DNA from: an uncultured Propionivibrio sp.
GTDB taxonomy: Bacteria; Pseudomonadota; Gammaproteobacteria; Burkholderiales; Rhodocyclaceae
Assembly: GCF_963666255.1 (NCBI RefSeq)
Contig: NZ_OY762657.1
Coordinates: 1-64,000, forward strand
Length of the DNA: 64,000 nt
Direction of reading: 5' to 3'
Under the pieces are notes generated by a model that searched no databases, was not told where the DNA came from, and saw only the letters and a list, made by a program, of their open reading frames with translations. Shown in pieces: positions 39,781 through 47,318 of the stretch (the stretch's first letter is position 1; every line of letters begins with the position of its first letter). The translations under genes were made by a program, and so were the position numbers.

Positions 39781-40647
39781 ATGCCAAACATCGTCCAACG
39801 TTTTTTGTTCGACGACCTCGACATTCGCGGCGCCGTCGTCCGCATGGACTCCGTCTGGCAGCAGTTGCTGACCGATCGCGACTACCCCGCGACAATCATC
39901 GACCTGCTCGGGCAGATGAGCGCCACCAGCGTGCTGCTTGCCGACGCGCTCAAGCAGCCGGGGCGGCTGACCATCCAGTTGCGTGGCAACGGTCCGCTGT
40001 CGCTGCTCGTGATCGATTGCAGCGAAACGCTCAACCTGCGCTGCATGGCACAGGTCGGCGAAAACATCGGCAGTTCGACCGCACTTGTCGAACTGCTCGG
40101 TCACGGCCAGCTTCTGCTCTCGCTCGACATGGCCTCGATGCGGGAACCCTACCAGAGCGTGGTTCCCGTCGTCGGCGACAGCATTGCCGCCATCTTCGAA
40201 CACTATCTGGGGCAATCCGAACAACTCGCTTCGCGTTTCTTCCTAGCCGCTTCGTCCGAGGGCATCGCCGGCCTCTTCCTGCAAAAAATGCCCTCGACCG
40301 ATGAGCGCGATGCCGACGGCTGGGCGCGCGTCGAGGCGCTGGCCGCCACCGTCACCAACGACGAACTGCTGTCGCTCGACAGCGAAGCGCTGCTGACCCG
40401 GTTGTTCCACGAAGAAACGGTGCGCCTTTTCGCCGCGCGCGAGATCATCCACCAGTGCCCGATGGACTGGGAGAAAGTCAGCAACATGCTGCGCACGCTC
40501 GGCCGCGAAGATGTCTACCGGACACTCGCGGCGAACGGCGCCGTCGTCATCCGTGACGACCTCGCAAACCATACCTACCGCTTCGACAAGGCAAAGATCG
40601 ACGAGATCTTCAGCAACGTTTCCGACTCGCCGCGATCGGTGCACTGA
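39781..40647 (+). CDS. hslO: Hsp33-family chaperone with degenerate zinc centre
   Basis: A 288-residue homologue of the redox chaperone Hsp33. The N-terminal fold is typical (RFLFDDLDIRGAVVRMDSVW; LADALKQPGRLTIQLRGNGP; YLGQSEQLASRFFLA). The C-terminal zinc domain is recognisable, but the four cysteines of CxC...CxxC are mostly gone. The first pair reads HQCPMD (one Cys), and the second region reads RDDLANHTYRFD where CxxC is expected before YRFD. Classical oxidative activation through zinc release and disulfides therefore should not operate. It may still hold unfolded proteins constitutively or be regulated by heat. It stands alone, 38 bases after the c-di-GMP sensor gene. Confidence 0.9.
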   Translation: MPNIVQRFLFDDLDIRGAVVRMDSVWQQLLTDRDYPATIIDLLGQMSATSVLLADALKQPGRLTIQLRGNGPLSLLVIDCSETLNLRCMAQVGENIGSSTALVELLGHGQLLLSLDMASMREPYQSVVPVVGDSIAAIFEHYLGQSEQLASRFFLAASSEGIAGLFLQKMPSTDERDADGWARVEALAATVTNDELLSLDSEALLTRLFHEETVRLFAAREIIHQCPMDWEKVSNMLRTLGREDVYRTLAANGAVVIRDDLANHTYRFDKAKIDEIFSNVSDSPRSVH

Positions 40648-40737
40648 GGCATTCGCAGCGCCGGGAAAACGAAAGCAGTTTGCAAGCTTGTCCGGCTAAA
40701 GTTCCCCTATCGCCAACGTACAGGGGGGAACATCAGC

Positions 40738-41634
40738 ATGGACCGTCGTCAATTCAATCTCGGGCTGCTCGGACTCGGCGCCGCTTCGACACTGCCGCTC
40801 GGACTGGCCGCCTGCGCGACCGGTGCGACCGGCGAGAAACGCAGCGTCACCGGCATCGACACGCATGCCCACGTTTTTCATCGCGGCCTGCCCTTCGTAC
40901 CGAACCGCCGCTATACGCCGGATTACGACGCCCTGCCCGCCGACTACCTGCGCATGCTCGACAGCAACGGCATGAGCCATGGCGTCATTGTCCCGATCAG
41001 CATACTCGGCACCAACAACGACTACACGCTGGAGGTCATCCGCCAGAGCGGCGGACGCGTGCGCGGGCTGGCGGTCATCGACCCGGCCAAGGACATCGGC
41101 AAGCTCGACGCACTCAATGCCGGCGGCATTGTCGGCATCCGCCTCAACCTGATCGGCAAACCGGTCGACGACATGAAGAGCAGCGTCTGGCGGGAACTCG
41201 TCGCCACCTGCCGCCGCCTCGACTGGCAGATCGAGGTCTATGACGACGCGTCGCGCCTGGCACAAACGGTGACGCCACTCATCGACCAGGGCGCCAAGGT
41301 CGTCGTCGACCACTTCGGCAAACCCGACGTCGGTCAGGGCATCAGCGATCCCGGCTTCAAGTATCTGCTGGGGGTAGCGGCCACGCGCCAGGTCTGGGTC
41401 AAGCTGTCGGCGCCCTACCGTTCGAGCGACGCCATCGCCGCCGACGCGGCGCCGCTGCTGCTCAAGGCTTTCGGCCCAGAGCGCCTGGTCTGGGGCAGCG
41501 ACTGGCCGCACACGGCCTTCGAGGGCAAGGTCTCGCACCGTACGCTGCGCGCCCAACTCGACGGCTGGGTCCCGGACGCGGAAGCCCGCCGCATCATCCT
41601 GACGGAGACGCCGGCAAAGTTGTTCCGTTTCTGA
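40738..41634 (+). CDS. Tat-exported amidohydrolase-family protein (PDC hydrolase-like)
   Basis: A 298-residue TIM-barrel metal-dependent hydrolase related to 2-pyrone-4,6-dicarboxylate lactonase (LigI group). The N-terminus MDRRQFNLGLLGLGAASTLP is a twin-arginine signal. It ends in GLAAC, a potential lipobox, so the enzyme may be a periplasmic lipoprotein. Catalytic-site signs are GIDTHAHVFHRG (HxH), VVDHFGKPD and VWGSDWPH with the terminal Asp. GGGGGAA precedes the ATG. Export is unusual for this family, whose studied members are mostly cytoplasmic. Substrate unknown. Confidence 0.8.
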   Translation: MDRRQFNLGLLGLGAASTLPLGLAACATGATGEKRSVTGIDTHAHVFHRGLPFVPNRRYTPDYDALPADYLRMLDSNGMSHGVIVPISILGTNNDYTLEVIRQSGGRVRGLAVIDPAKDIGKLDALNAGGIVGIRLNLIGKPVDDMKSSVWRELVATCRRLDWQIEVYDDASRLAQTVTPLIDQGAKVVVDHFGKPDVGQGISDPGFKYLLGVAATRQVWVKLSAPYRSSDAIAADAAPLLLKAFGPERLVWGSDWPHTAFEGKVSHRTLRAQLDGWVPDAEARRIILTETPAKLFRF

Positions 41635-41645
41635 ACCCCGGTGCG

Positions 41646-41669
41646 GCGGGCCGCCCAAGAACGGCCCGC
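41646..41669. terminator. Convergent-gene hairpin
   Basis: GCGGGCCG (41646-41653) pairs with CGGCCCGC (41662-41669) over an 8-base loop, between the stops of the amidohydrolase and the minus-strand dehydrogenase. Probable bidirectional terminator. Confidence 0.55.
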
Positions 41670-41677
41670 TGCCCTCC

Positions 41678-42544
41678 CTACTTCCCGCCAAACAGCTTGA
41701 CGACCGCCGTCAGCTGTTCCGCGCCGAATCCGGCCGCGGCAGCATCGGCAAACACCTGTCGCGCCGCGGCGATCGTCGGCGCCGCGGCGTCCGAACCGGC
41801 GGCGCGCAGCACATAGCCGAAATCCTTCTCGACCAGTTCGACCGGAAACTGCGGACGGAAATCACCCGCGAGCATCGACGGCAAGGCCCGCGACGCATAA
41901 GGACTCCACACGGCTGTCGAACTCACGATCTCGAGCGCGCGCGCCGGATCCATGCCATTGCGCTGCAGGATGCCGACGAGCTCGGCGATCACCGTGACCT
42001 GCACGCCAAGCAAGGTGTTGGTCGCCAGTTTCACCAGTGCACCGCTGCCGACCGGCCCGGCGTAATGCGCCGCCGACCCCATCGCCTTGAGCACCGGCTC
42101 CACCTGCGCGAACACCGCCTGATCGCCGCCGACAAGGAAAATCAGCTGCCCGGCATCGGCCTGCGGACGCGAGCCCGAGACCGGCGCATCGAGAAAACGG
42201 ATGCCCTGCGCCTCGATGGCGGCGCCGAGCGTGCGACTGCCCTCGAAGGACAGCGTCGAGCTGTCGATCGCCACCGCCCCGGCTTTCATGCCGGCGAGTG
42301 CCCCCTTGTCGGCATCGAGCCAGACTGCGCGCGAGGCCTCGTCGTCGCGCACCATGACGATCACCACATCGGCGCCGGCAACCGCCTCGCGCGGTGTCGC
42401 CGCCAGGCGGGCGCCGCGGCTGACGAGTTCGACGCCCGCCGCCGGCGTGCGATTCCAGACAGTCAGCGGATAGCCCGCCGACATGAGGTGAGCGGCCATA
42501 CGGGACCCCATTGCCCCGAGGCCAAGAAATGCAATCTGCATCAT
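41678..42544 (-). CDS. NAD(P)-dependent beta-hydroxyacid dehydrogenase family protein
   Basis: A 288-residue member of the 3-hydroxyisobutyrate dehydrogenase / glyoxylate-succinate semialdehyde reductase family. It has the dinucleotide fold IAFLGLGAMGSRMAAHLMSA, the substrate loop FLDAPVSGSRPQADAGQ and the catalytic Lys in SGALVKLATNTLLG. The C-terminal all-helical domain is complete. The start at 42544 has GGGAG seven bases upstream. It follows the Old Yellow Enzyme gene on the same strand by 82 bases. The exact substrate (hydroxyisobutyrate, glyoxylate or a semialdehyde) cannot be decided from sequence. Confidence 0.88.
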   Translation of the reverse strand: MMQIAFLGLGAMGSRMAAHLMSAGYPLTVWNRTPAAGVELVSRGARLAATPREAVAGADVVIVMVRDDEASRAVWLDADKGALAGMKAGAVAIDSSTLSFEGSRTLGAAIEAQGIRFLDAPVSGSRPQADAGQLIFLVGGDQAVFAQVEPVLKAMGSAAHYAGPVGSGALVKLATNTLLGVQVTVIAELVGILQRNGMDPARALEIVSSTAVWSPYASRALPSMLAGDFRPQFPVELVEKDFGYVLRAAGSDAAAPTIAAARQVFADAAAAGFGAEQLTAVVKLFGGK

Positions 42545-42626
42545 TTCGACACTCCCGATAAATAAAAAAACAACACGGGCGCGTATCCAGCGGCACGCGC
42601 CCAGAGCCGGAAACCGGCGTCTTGCG

Positions 42627-43724
42627 TCAATTCGACCGGTAGCGATCCAGCCAGTGCGCATACGGCGCCGGCAGGACCCAGGCGGCCTTGTCCTTCTTAA
42701 GCGCCAGCGCCGCCTGATACGGCCAATGCGGATTGGCGAGATGCGCCCGGCCGATCATGACGAGATCCATCTGCTGCTGCGCGACGACGCGGTCGGCCGT
42801 CTGCGGATTGTCGATTCCCCACGACGACGCCACAGGCAGTCCGGCCTCGCGCCGCACGCGCTCGGCCACCGGCGCGAGGAACGCCGGCCCCCAGGGAATC
42901 TTCGCATCGGGAATCGAAAAACCGACGCTGACATTGAGCAGATCGAGGCCGCCCGCCCGGAACTGCCGGGTCAGTTCGATCGATTCGGCCAGTGTCGACT
43001 CGTCGTTGCCGTCGTATTCGATGACGCCGAAACGTGCCGTCAGCGGCAGGTTTTCCGGCCACACGGCACGCACCTCGGCAAGCGTCTCGAGCAAAAAGCG
43101 GCTGCGCCCGGCGAAGCTGCCGCCATAGGCATCGTCACGCTGGTTGGAATGCGGCGAGAAGAAGTTCTGGGCGAGATAGCCATGGGCGAAATGCAGTTCG
43201 AGCCACTCGAAGCCGGCCTCGCGCGCCCGCCGGGCTGCGGCGGCGAAATTGCCGCGCACACGGGCGATGTCGGCGAGACTCATGGCTTTCGGAACACGCG
43301 GCAAATTGGCGCCGAAGGCAACGGCCGACGGCGCGATCGGCGTCCAGCCGCAGGGATTGTCGGCGGCGAGGTGATCGTCGCCCTCCCACGGTTTGTTGGC
43401 ACTGGCCTTGCGACCGGCGTGCCCGATCTGGATGCCGGGCACAGCGCCGGCCGCCTTGATCGACCGGGCGATGCGCGCCAGCCCTTCGACCTGCGCATCA
43501 TCCCAGAGACCGAGACAGGCGGGCGTGATGCGACCTTCCGGCGCGACGGCGGTCGCCTCGACGATGACCAGGCCGGCACCGCCGCGCGCCATGCTGGCGT
43601 AATGGACCTGATGCCAGTCGTTGCTGAGACCATCGACAGCGCTGTACTGGCACATCGGCGGAATCGCGATGCGGTTGCGCAGGGTCACATCCTTGAGCGT
43701 GAACGGGGAAAACAGGGCGGACAT
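42627..43724 (-). CDS. NADH:flavin oxidoreductase, Old Yellow Enzyme family (YqjM type)
   Basis: A 365-residue FMN enzyme with a TIM-barrel fold (LFSPFTLKDVTLRNRIAIPP; HAGRKASANKPWEG; SNQRDDAYGGSFAGRSR). The motifs place it in the thermophilic-like/YqjM and xenobiotic-reductase A class, which reduces activated C=C bonds of unsaturated ketones, nitroesters and similar compounds with NAD(P)H. AAAGGAG lies eight bases before ATG 43724, and an upstream GTG at 43733 is less likely. It may form part of a LysR-controlled set with the genes on either side, but a hairpin lies between it and the SRPBCC gene. Confidence 0.92.
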   Translation of the reverse strand: MSALFSPFTLKDVTLRNRIAIPPMCQYSAVDGLSNDWHQVHYASMARGGAGLVIVEATAVAPEGRITPACLGLWDDAQVEGLARIARSIKAAGAVPGIQIGHAGRKASANKPWEGDDHLAADNPCGWTPIAPSAVAFGANLPRVPKAMSLADIARVRGNFAAAARRAREAGFEWLELHFAHGYLAQNFFSPHSNQRDDAYGGSFAGRSRFLLETLAEVRAVWPENLPLTARFGVIEYDGNDESTLAESIELTRQFRAGGLDLLNVSVGFSIPDAKIPWGPAFLAPVAERVRREAGLPVASSWGIDNPQTADRVVAQQQMDLVMIGRAHLANPHWPYQAALALKKDKAAWVLPAPYAHWLDRYRSN

Positions 43725-43856
43725 TTGCTTCACTCCTTTAAGTCGAACAGCATGCGTTCCGGCATGCCGTCATTGTGCTACGAAAAACGACAAAAGCATT
43801 GATAGTGAAATGGCCGGCGCTCGGACAAGCACATGCCGGAAAGGATTCCCGCCGTG

Positions 43857-43882
43857 CCTGAGCCGCCGACCGCTGGCTCAGG
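43857..43882 (-). terminator. Hairpin at the end of the SRPBCC gene
   Basis: CCTGAGCC (43857-43864) pairs with GGCTCAGG (43875-43882) with a 10-base loop, overlapping the stop codon of the SRPBCC gene. It may separate this gene from the oxidoreductase genes downstream. Confidence 0.4.
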
Positions 43883-44387
43883 CCCCGCCGGCCCGCGCCG
43901 CGCGCACCAGCCCGTCGAGCCAGGCCTGGTGGGCATTGAGCATCGGATTCGGCGTCGTCGCCGCAAGCGCCTTCGCCGGCGCGCCGTTCTGCGTCTCCTG
44001 CGTCAGGATGCGCAGGCGACCGCCCGGCAGATCCTCAAGCAACCAGGCGTGGTGCACGTCGAGACGCGCCGTCGCATCGCCTTCGACCCAGCCGTGCCAG
44101 GCGACATGCGCGGAGTTGCCCTGGACCGGCGGCTCGAACTCATTGACCTCGGCCTCGACCGGGAAGCCGAAGGTGCTGAAACGGAAGCGCGCACCGAGCC
44201 GGAGCTCGGTGTCGCCGGAATACAGCCGCACCGACGCGGCGTTGTCGTAATACGCGGGCCAGCGCGACGGCGTCACCAGGAACGGCCAGACCTCGGCCGC
44301 CGACAAGCCAGAAACGATGACTTCATTCGACACATAATTGTCGGTCATACCCGGCAGATAGGCGTCGGGCCAACAGATTTCGCTCAT
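43878..44387 (-). CDS. SRPBCC-superfamily protein
   Basis: A 169-residue protein of the START/Bet v1-like SRPBCC fold, which forms a hydrophobic ligand cavity. It shows the ordered strands VSNEVIVSGLSAAEVWPFLV, RFSTFGFPVEAEVNEFEPPV and a C-terminal helix (NPMLNAHQAWLDGLVRAA). Members include polyketide cyclases, lipid-transfer proteins and stress proteins. There is no direct evidence for a particular ligand. The start is uncertain. ATG 44387 has only a weak GGAC upstream, and an ATG at 44420 or inside at MTDNYVS is also possible. Divergent from a LysR gene, which may control it. Confidence 0.7.
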   Translation of the reverse strand: MSEICWPDAYLPGMTDNYVSNEVIVSGLSAAEVWPFLVTPSRWPAYYDNAASVRLYSGDTELRLGARFRFSTFGFPVEAEVNEFEPPVQGNSAHVAWHGWVEGDATARLDVHHAWLLEDLPGGRLRILTQETQNGAPAKALAATTPNPMLNAHQAWLDGLVRAARAGGA

Positions 44388-44540
44388 GATGCAGTACGTC
44401 CTTTTCTTGAGATTTCGCATAAACCCGGAAAACAAAGGGCAAACGTCACGCTGCGACGCGCACCGGCCACGCCCGTACCATTTCCCGACAGCCGCCACTG
44501 TATTCGTCACCACAAAGCGAATAAAGACCGCTAGAATAAT

Positions 44541-44561
44541 TTCATTTATTACATTACTGAA
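44541..44561. promoter_or_regulatory. LysR-type inverted repeat upstream of the LysR gene
   Basis: TTCA-N13-TGAA, AT-rich, directly ahead of the LysR start and in the 177-base divergent gap. It resembles a LysR box, so autoregulation and control of the divergent SRPBCC gene are plausible. Confidence 0.4.
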
Positions 44562-44564
44562 CAT

Positions 44565-45536
44565 ATGCGCGGCATCGATCCCGTCCAGCTGAGCAGCATC
44601 GAACAGTTCTGCAAGGCGGCCGAACTTGGCAGCTTCACGGCGGCAGCGGAGTTCCTCGGGCTGACGCCGGCCTCGGTGAGCCGCTCAATCAGCCGGCTCG
44701 AAAACCGGCTCGGGGTGCGCCTCTTCTCGCGCACGACGCGCAGCATCCGCCTGACCGCCGAGGGCGAACTCTATCGCCAGGAATGCCAGCAGGCACTCGA
44801 ACGCATCGTCGAAGCCGAGCGGGCGATCACCGGCCGTCAGAAGACGCCTTCGGGCGTTCTGCGCATCAGCGTTGGAACGCTCTACGCCAACTACCGCCTG
44901 ATGCCGCTGCTGCCGAAATTCACGGCGGCCTACCCGGAGATCGAACTCGAACTCAGCCTCTCGAGCCGCCTCGTCGATTTCGTCGAGGAAGGTTTCGACC
45001 TTGCCATCCGCCTCGGCATCCCCGACGACTCGCGCCTGATCGCCCACCTGCTTGAAGACGCGCCCGTCGGCGTCTTCGCCACCCCCGACTATCTCGCCCG
45101 CAAGGGCTCGCCGCAGACGCTCGCCGATCTCGCCGCGCACGACTGCATCCAGTTCATCCTGCCGAGCACGGGCCGCGCGATGCCCTGGATTTTCCGCGAC
45201 GACGCCGGCAAAGATATCGACTACACCTTCCGCAGCCGCCAGCGCGTCCTCGACGACGCACTCGGCTGCATCAGTTGGGCCGCCGCCGGTGGCGGTCTCT
45301 TCCAGATCTATCACTTCATCGCCGCCCCGGCCGTCGCCCGCGGCGAACTCGTCGAAGTCCTCGGTCGCAACGGCGGCCGCACCCGGCCGTTCTCGATCCT
45401 GTACCCGCAGAACCGGCACCTGTCGGCCAAGGTCCGGGCCTTCGTCGATTTCCTCGTTGCCGCCGTCAGGTCGCCGGACAGGAACCTTCTGCCGCCGGCC
45501 GTCATGCCAACCGATTCACCCGCCGATATCCGCTAG
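44565..45536 (+). CDS. LysR-family transcriptional regulator
   Basis: A 323-residue regulator. The N-terminal winged helix-turn-helix (residues 8-67) reads IEQFCKAAELGSFTAAAEFL, then TPASVSRSISRLENRLGVRL. It is followed by a two-lobe substrate-sensing domain (about 95-300). It belongs to the CrgA/AaeR-like subgroup by its SVSRSISRLENRLG pattern. It is divergent from the SRPBCC-OYE-dehydrogenase genes and is their likely regulator. The inducer is unknown. It is followed after 43 bases by the TPR-methyltransferase gene, with no terminator visible. Confidence 0.9.
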   Translation: MRGIDPVQLSSIEQFCKAAELGSFTAAAEFLGLTPASVSRSISRLENRLGVRLFSRTTRSIRLTAEGELYRQECQQALERIVEAERAITGRQKTPSGVLRISVGTLYANYRLMPLLPKFTAAYPEIELELSLSSRLVDFVEEGFDLAIRLGIPDDSRLIAHLLEDAPVGVFATPDYLARKGSPQTLADLAAHDCIQFILPSTGRAMPWIFRDDAGKDIDYTFRSRQRVLDDALGCISWAAAGGGLFQIYHFIAAPAVARGELVEVLGRNGGRTRPFSILYPQNRHLSAKVRAFVDFLVAAVRSPDRNLLPPAVMPTDSPADIR

Positions 45537-45579
45537 AATAGCCGCCTGCCGGAAATCAGGAATCGCCTGGATACAGTTC

Positions 45580-47310
45580 ATGACGCAAACACTGGAGCAC
45601 ATCAAAGCCACCTTCAGAAGCGGGCGACGCCAAGAAGCGCTGGCCGCCTGTCACGCCGTCATAGACAGCACACCGGAACACATCGACGCCTTGCGGCTCG
45701 CTGCGCTGATGCACGGCATGCTCGATCAATATGCCGAATGCGCCGACCTGCTCAAGCGCCTGATCCGCCTCCGTCCGAACGATACCGACGCACTATTCAA
45801 CCTGGCGGTCAGCCAACGCGAGGCCAAGGACCTCACCGGCGCCATCAACGCCTACCGGCAACTGCTGCAGATTGACCCGACGACCTGGGAAGCCTGGGCG
45901 AACCTCGCCGAATGCCTGCTGCAAGGCGGCCTGACGACGGATGCGCTGGGTGCAGCGCGACAGGCAACGCAACTGCATGACAAGGCGCCGGCAGCCTGGA
46001 TCACGCAGGGCGATGCCCAGCTTGCCCTCGGCAATCCTGCCGACGCACTCGACTGTTTCGCGCGCGCCCATGCGCTCGCGCCGACCCCGACCAGCGCGTT
46101 GCGCCAGGGCTCAGCACTGCTTGCGCTGCATCGCGCCGACGACGCCGTCACTGCCTTCAACCTGGCGACGCAGGCGGACGCGACACGCGTCGCGGCACAC
46201 CGCGGCCGCGGCGACGCCTTCAGCCAGCTCGGCCGCTTCTACGAAGCCATCGACGACTACGAACGCGTGCTCGACAGCGCCCCCGACGACGACGAAACGC
46301 TGCGCAAGGCCTGCATCTGCCTGCAGCAGCTCGACCGCAACCAGGAAATCGTCCGGCTCTGCGAAAGCGTCCTCACCCGCCGGCCGCAATCAGTCACCGC
46401 CAAGATCGGTCGCTCGTGGGCACAGGGAAAACTCGTTCCGCTCTGGCACATCCCGATGATGAACGAATTCCCGCGCAACAACGCCTATGCACAAGGCATC
46501 GAAGCGGCGGGACTGAAGAACAAGTGCGTCTTTGAAATCGGCTCGGGTTCGGGCCTGCTATCGATGCTCGCCGCCCGAGCCGGCGCCCGCACCGTCGTCG
46601 GCTGCGAAGCGGTCCCCCAGATCGCCGAAATCGCGCGCGAGGTCGTCGCGGCGAACGGCCTGAGCGATACCGTCAGCATCGTCGCCAAGCCGTCGCATGC
46701 CGTTCAACCGGGCGCTGATCTGCCGGAACGCGCCGACGCGCTGATCCATGAAATTTTTTCCAGCGAACTGCTCAGCGAACATGTCCTGCCGGCAATCGAG
46801 GACGCCAAGGCACGGCTGCTCAAGCCCGATGCGATCATCGTGCCGGCGGCCGCCAGCGTCATGTGCGCACTCGTCGGCGGCCCGCTGATCGGACAGTACG
46901 TCAGCGCCGGCGAATCCTTCGGCTTCGACCTGAGCGCCTTCAACCGCGTCACGCCAAAGAAAATCCCGTTCTACCGCCAGGACCTGCAGCCGGTTCTGCT
47001 CAGCGATGACGTCGAAGCGCTGCACTTCGATTTTCAGCACGATGCAAGCTTCCCGGAAACCTACCGGACACTCGATATCGAGGTCACCCAGGACGGCCTC
47101 TGCTACGGCCTGATCCAGTGGATCCGGCTCGACATGCAACCCGGCATCCGCTACCAGAACCACCCGGCGACAAGCGCGCCGATCGCCAACTGGCAGCACA
47201 TCGTCTATAAATTCGATACACCGGTGACGGTCAGCTGCGGCCAGACCGTCACCATCGAAGTCGCCCACGACCGGCAAACGCTCTGGCTCGATCTCGTCCG
47301 CACGCGCTGA
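45580..47310 (+). CDS. TPR protein with PRMT7/9-like arginine methyltransferase domain
   Basis: A 576-residue two-part protein. Residues 1-290 form about eight TPR-like helical repeats (for example ALFNLAVSQREAKDLTGAIN), a protein-interaction solenoid. Residues 300-576 form a class I SAM methyltransferase with motif I VFEIGSGSGLLSMLAARAGA, acidic loop GCEAVPQ and ADALIHEIFSSELLSEHVLP. The last matches the double-glutamate (double-E) loop of protein arginine methyltransferases, closest in pattern to PRMT7/PRMT9 (TELFDTELIGEG type). A C-terminal beta-barrel includes APIANWQHIVYKF, corresponding to the THW loop but with Asn replacing His. PRMT9 also has N-terminal TPRs. Substrate and activity are inferred, not shown. 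It ends 8 bases before norR. Confidence 0.75.
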   Translation: MTQTLEHIKATFRSGRRQEALAACHAVIDSTPEHIDALRLAALMHGMLDQYAECADLLKRLIRLRPNDTDALFNLAVSQREAKDLTGAINAYRQLLQIDPTTWEAWANLAECLLQGGLTTDALGAARQATQLHDKAPAAWITQGDAQLALGNPADALDCFARAHALAPTPTSALRQGSALLALHRADDAVTAFNLATQADATRVAAHRGRGDAFSQLGRFYEAIDDYERVLDSAPDDDETLRKACICLQQLDRNQEIVRLCESVLTRRPQSVTAKIGRSWAQGKLVPLWHIPMMNEFPRNNAYAQGIEAAGLKNKCVFEIGSGSGLLSMLAARAGARTVVGCEAVPQIAEIAREVVAANGLSDTVSIVAKPSHAVQPGADLPERADALIHEIFSSELLSEHVLPAIEDAKARLLKPDAIIVPAAASVMCALVGGPLIGQYVSAGESFGFDLSAFNRVTPKKIPFYRQDLQPVLLSDDVEALHFDFQHDASFPETYRTLDIEVTQDGLCYGLIQWIRLDMQPGIRYQNHPATSAPIANWQHIVYKFDTPVTVSCGQTVTIEVAHDRQTLWLDLVRTR

Positions 47311-47318
47311 ACGCCACC

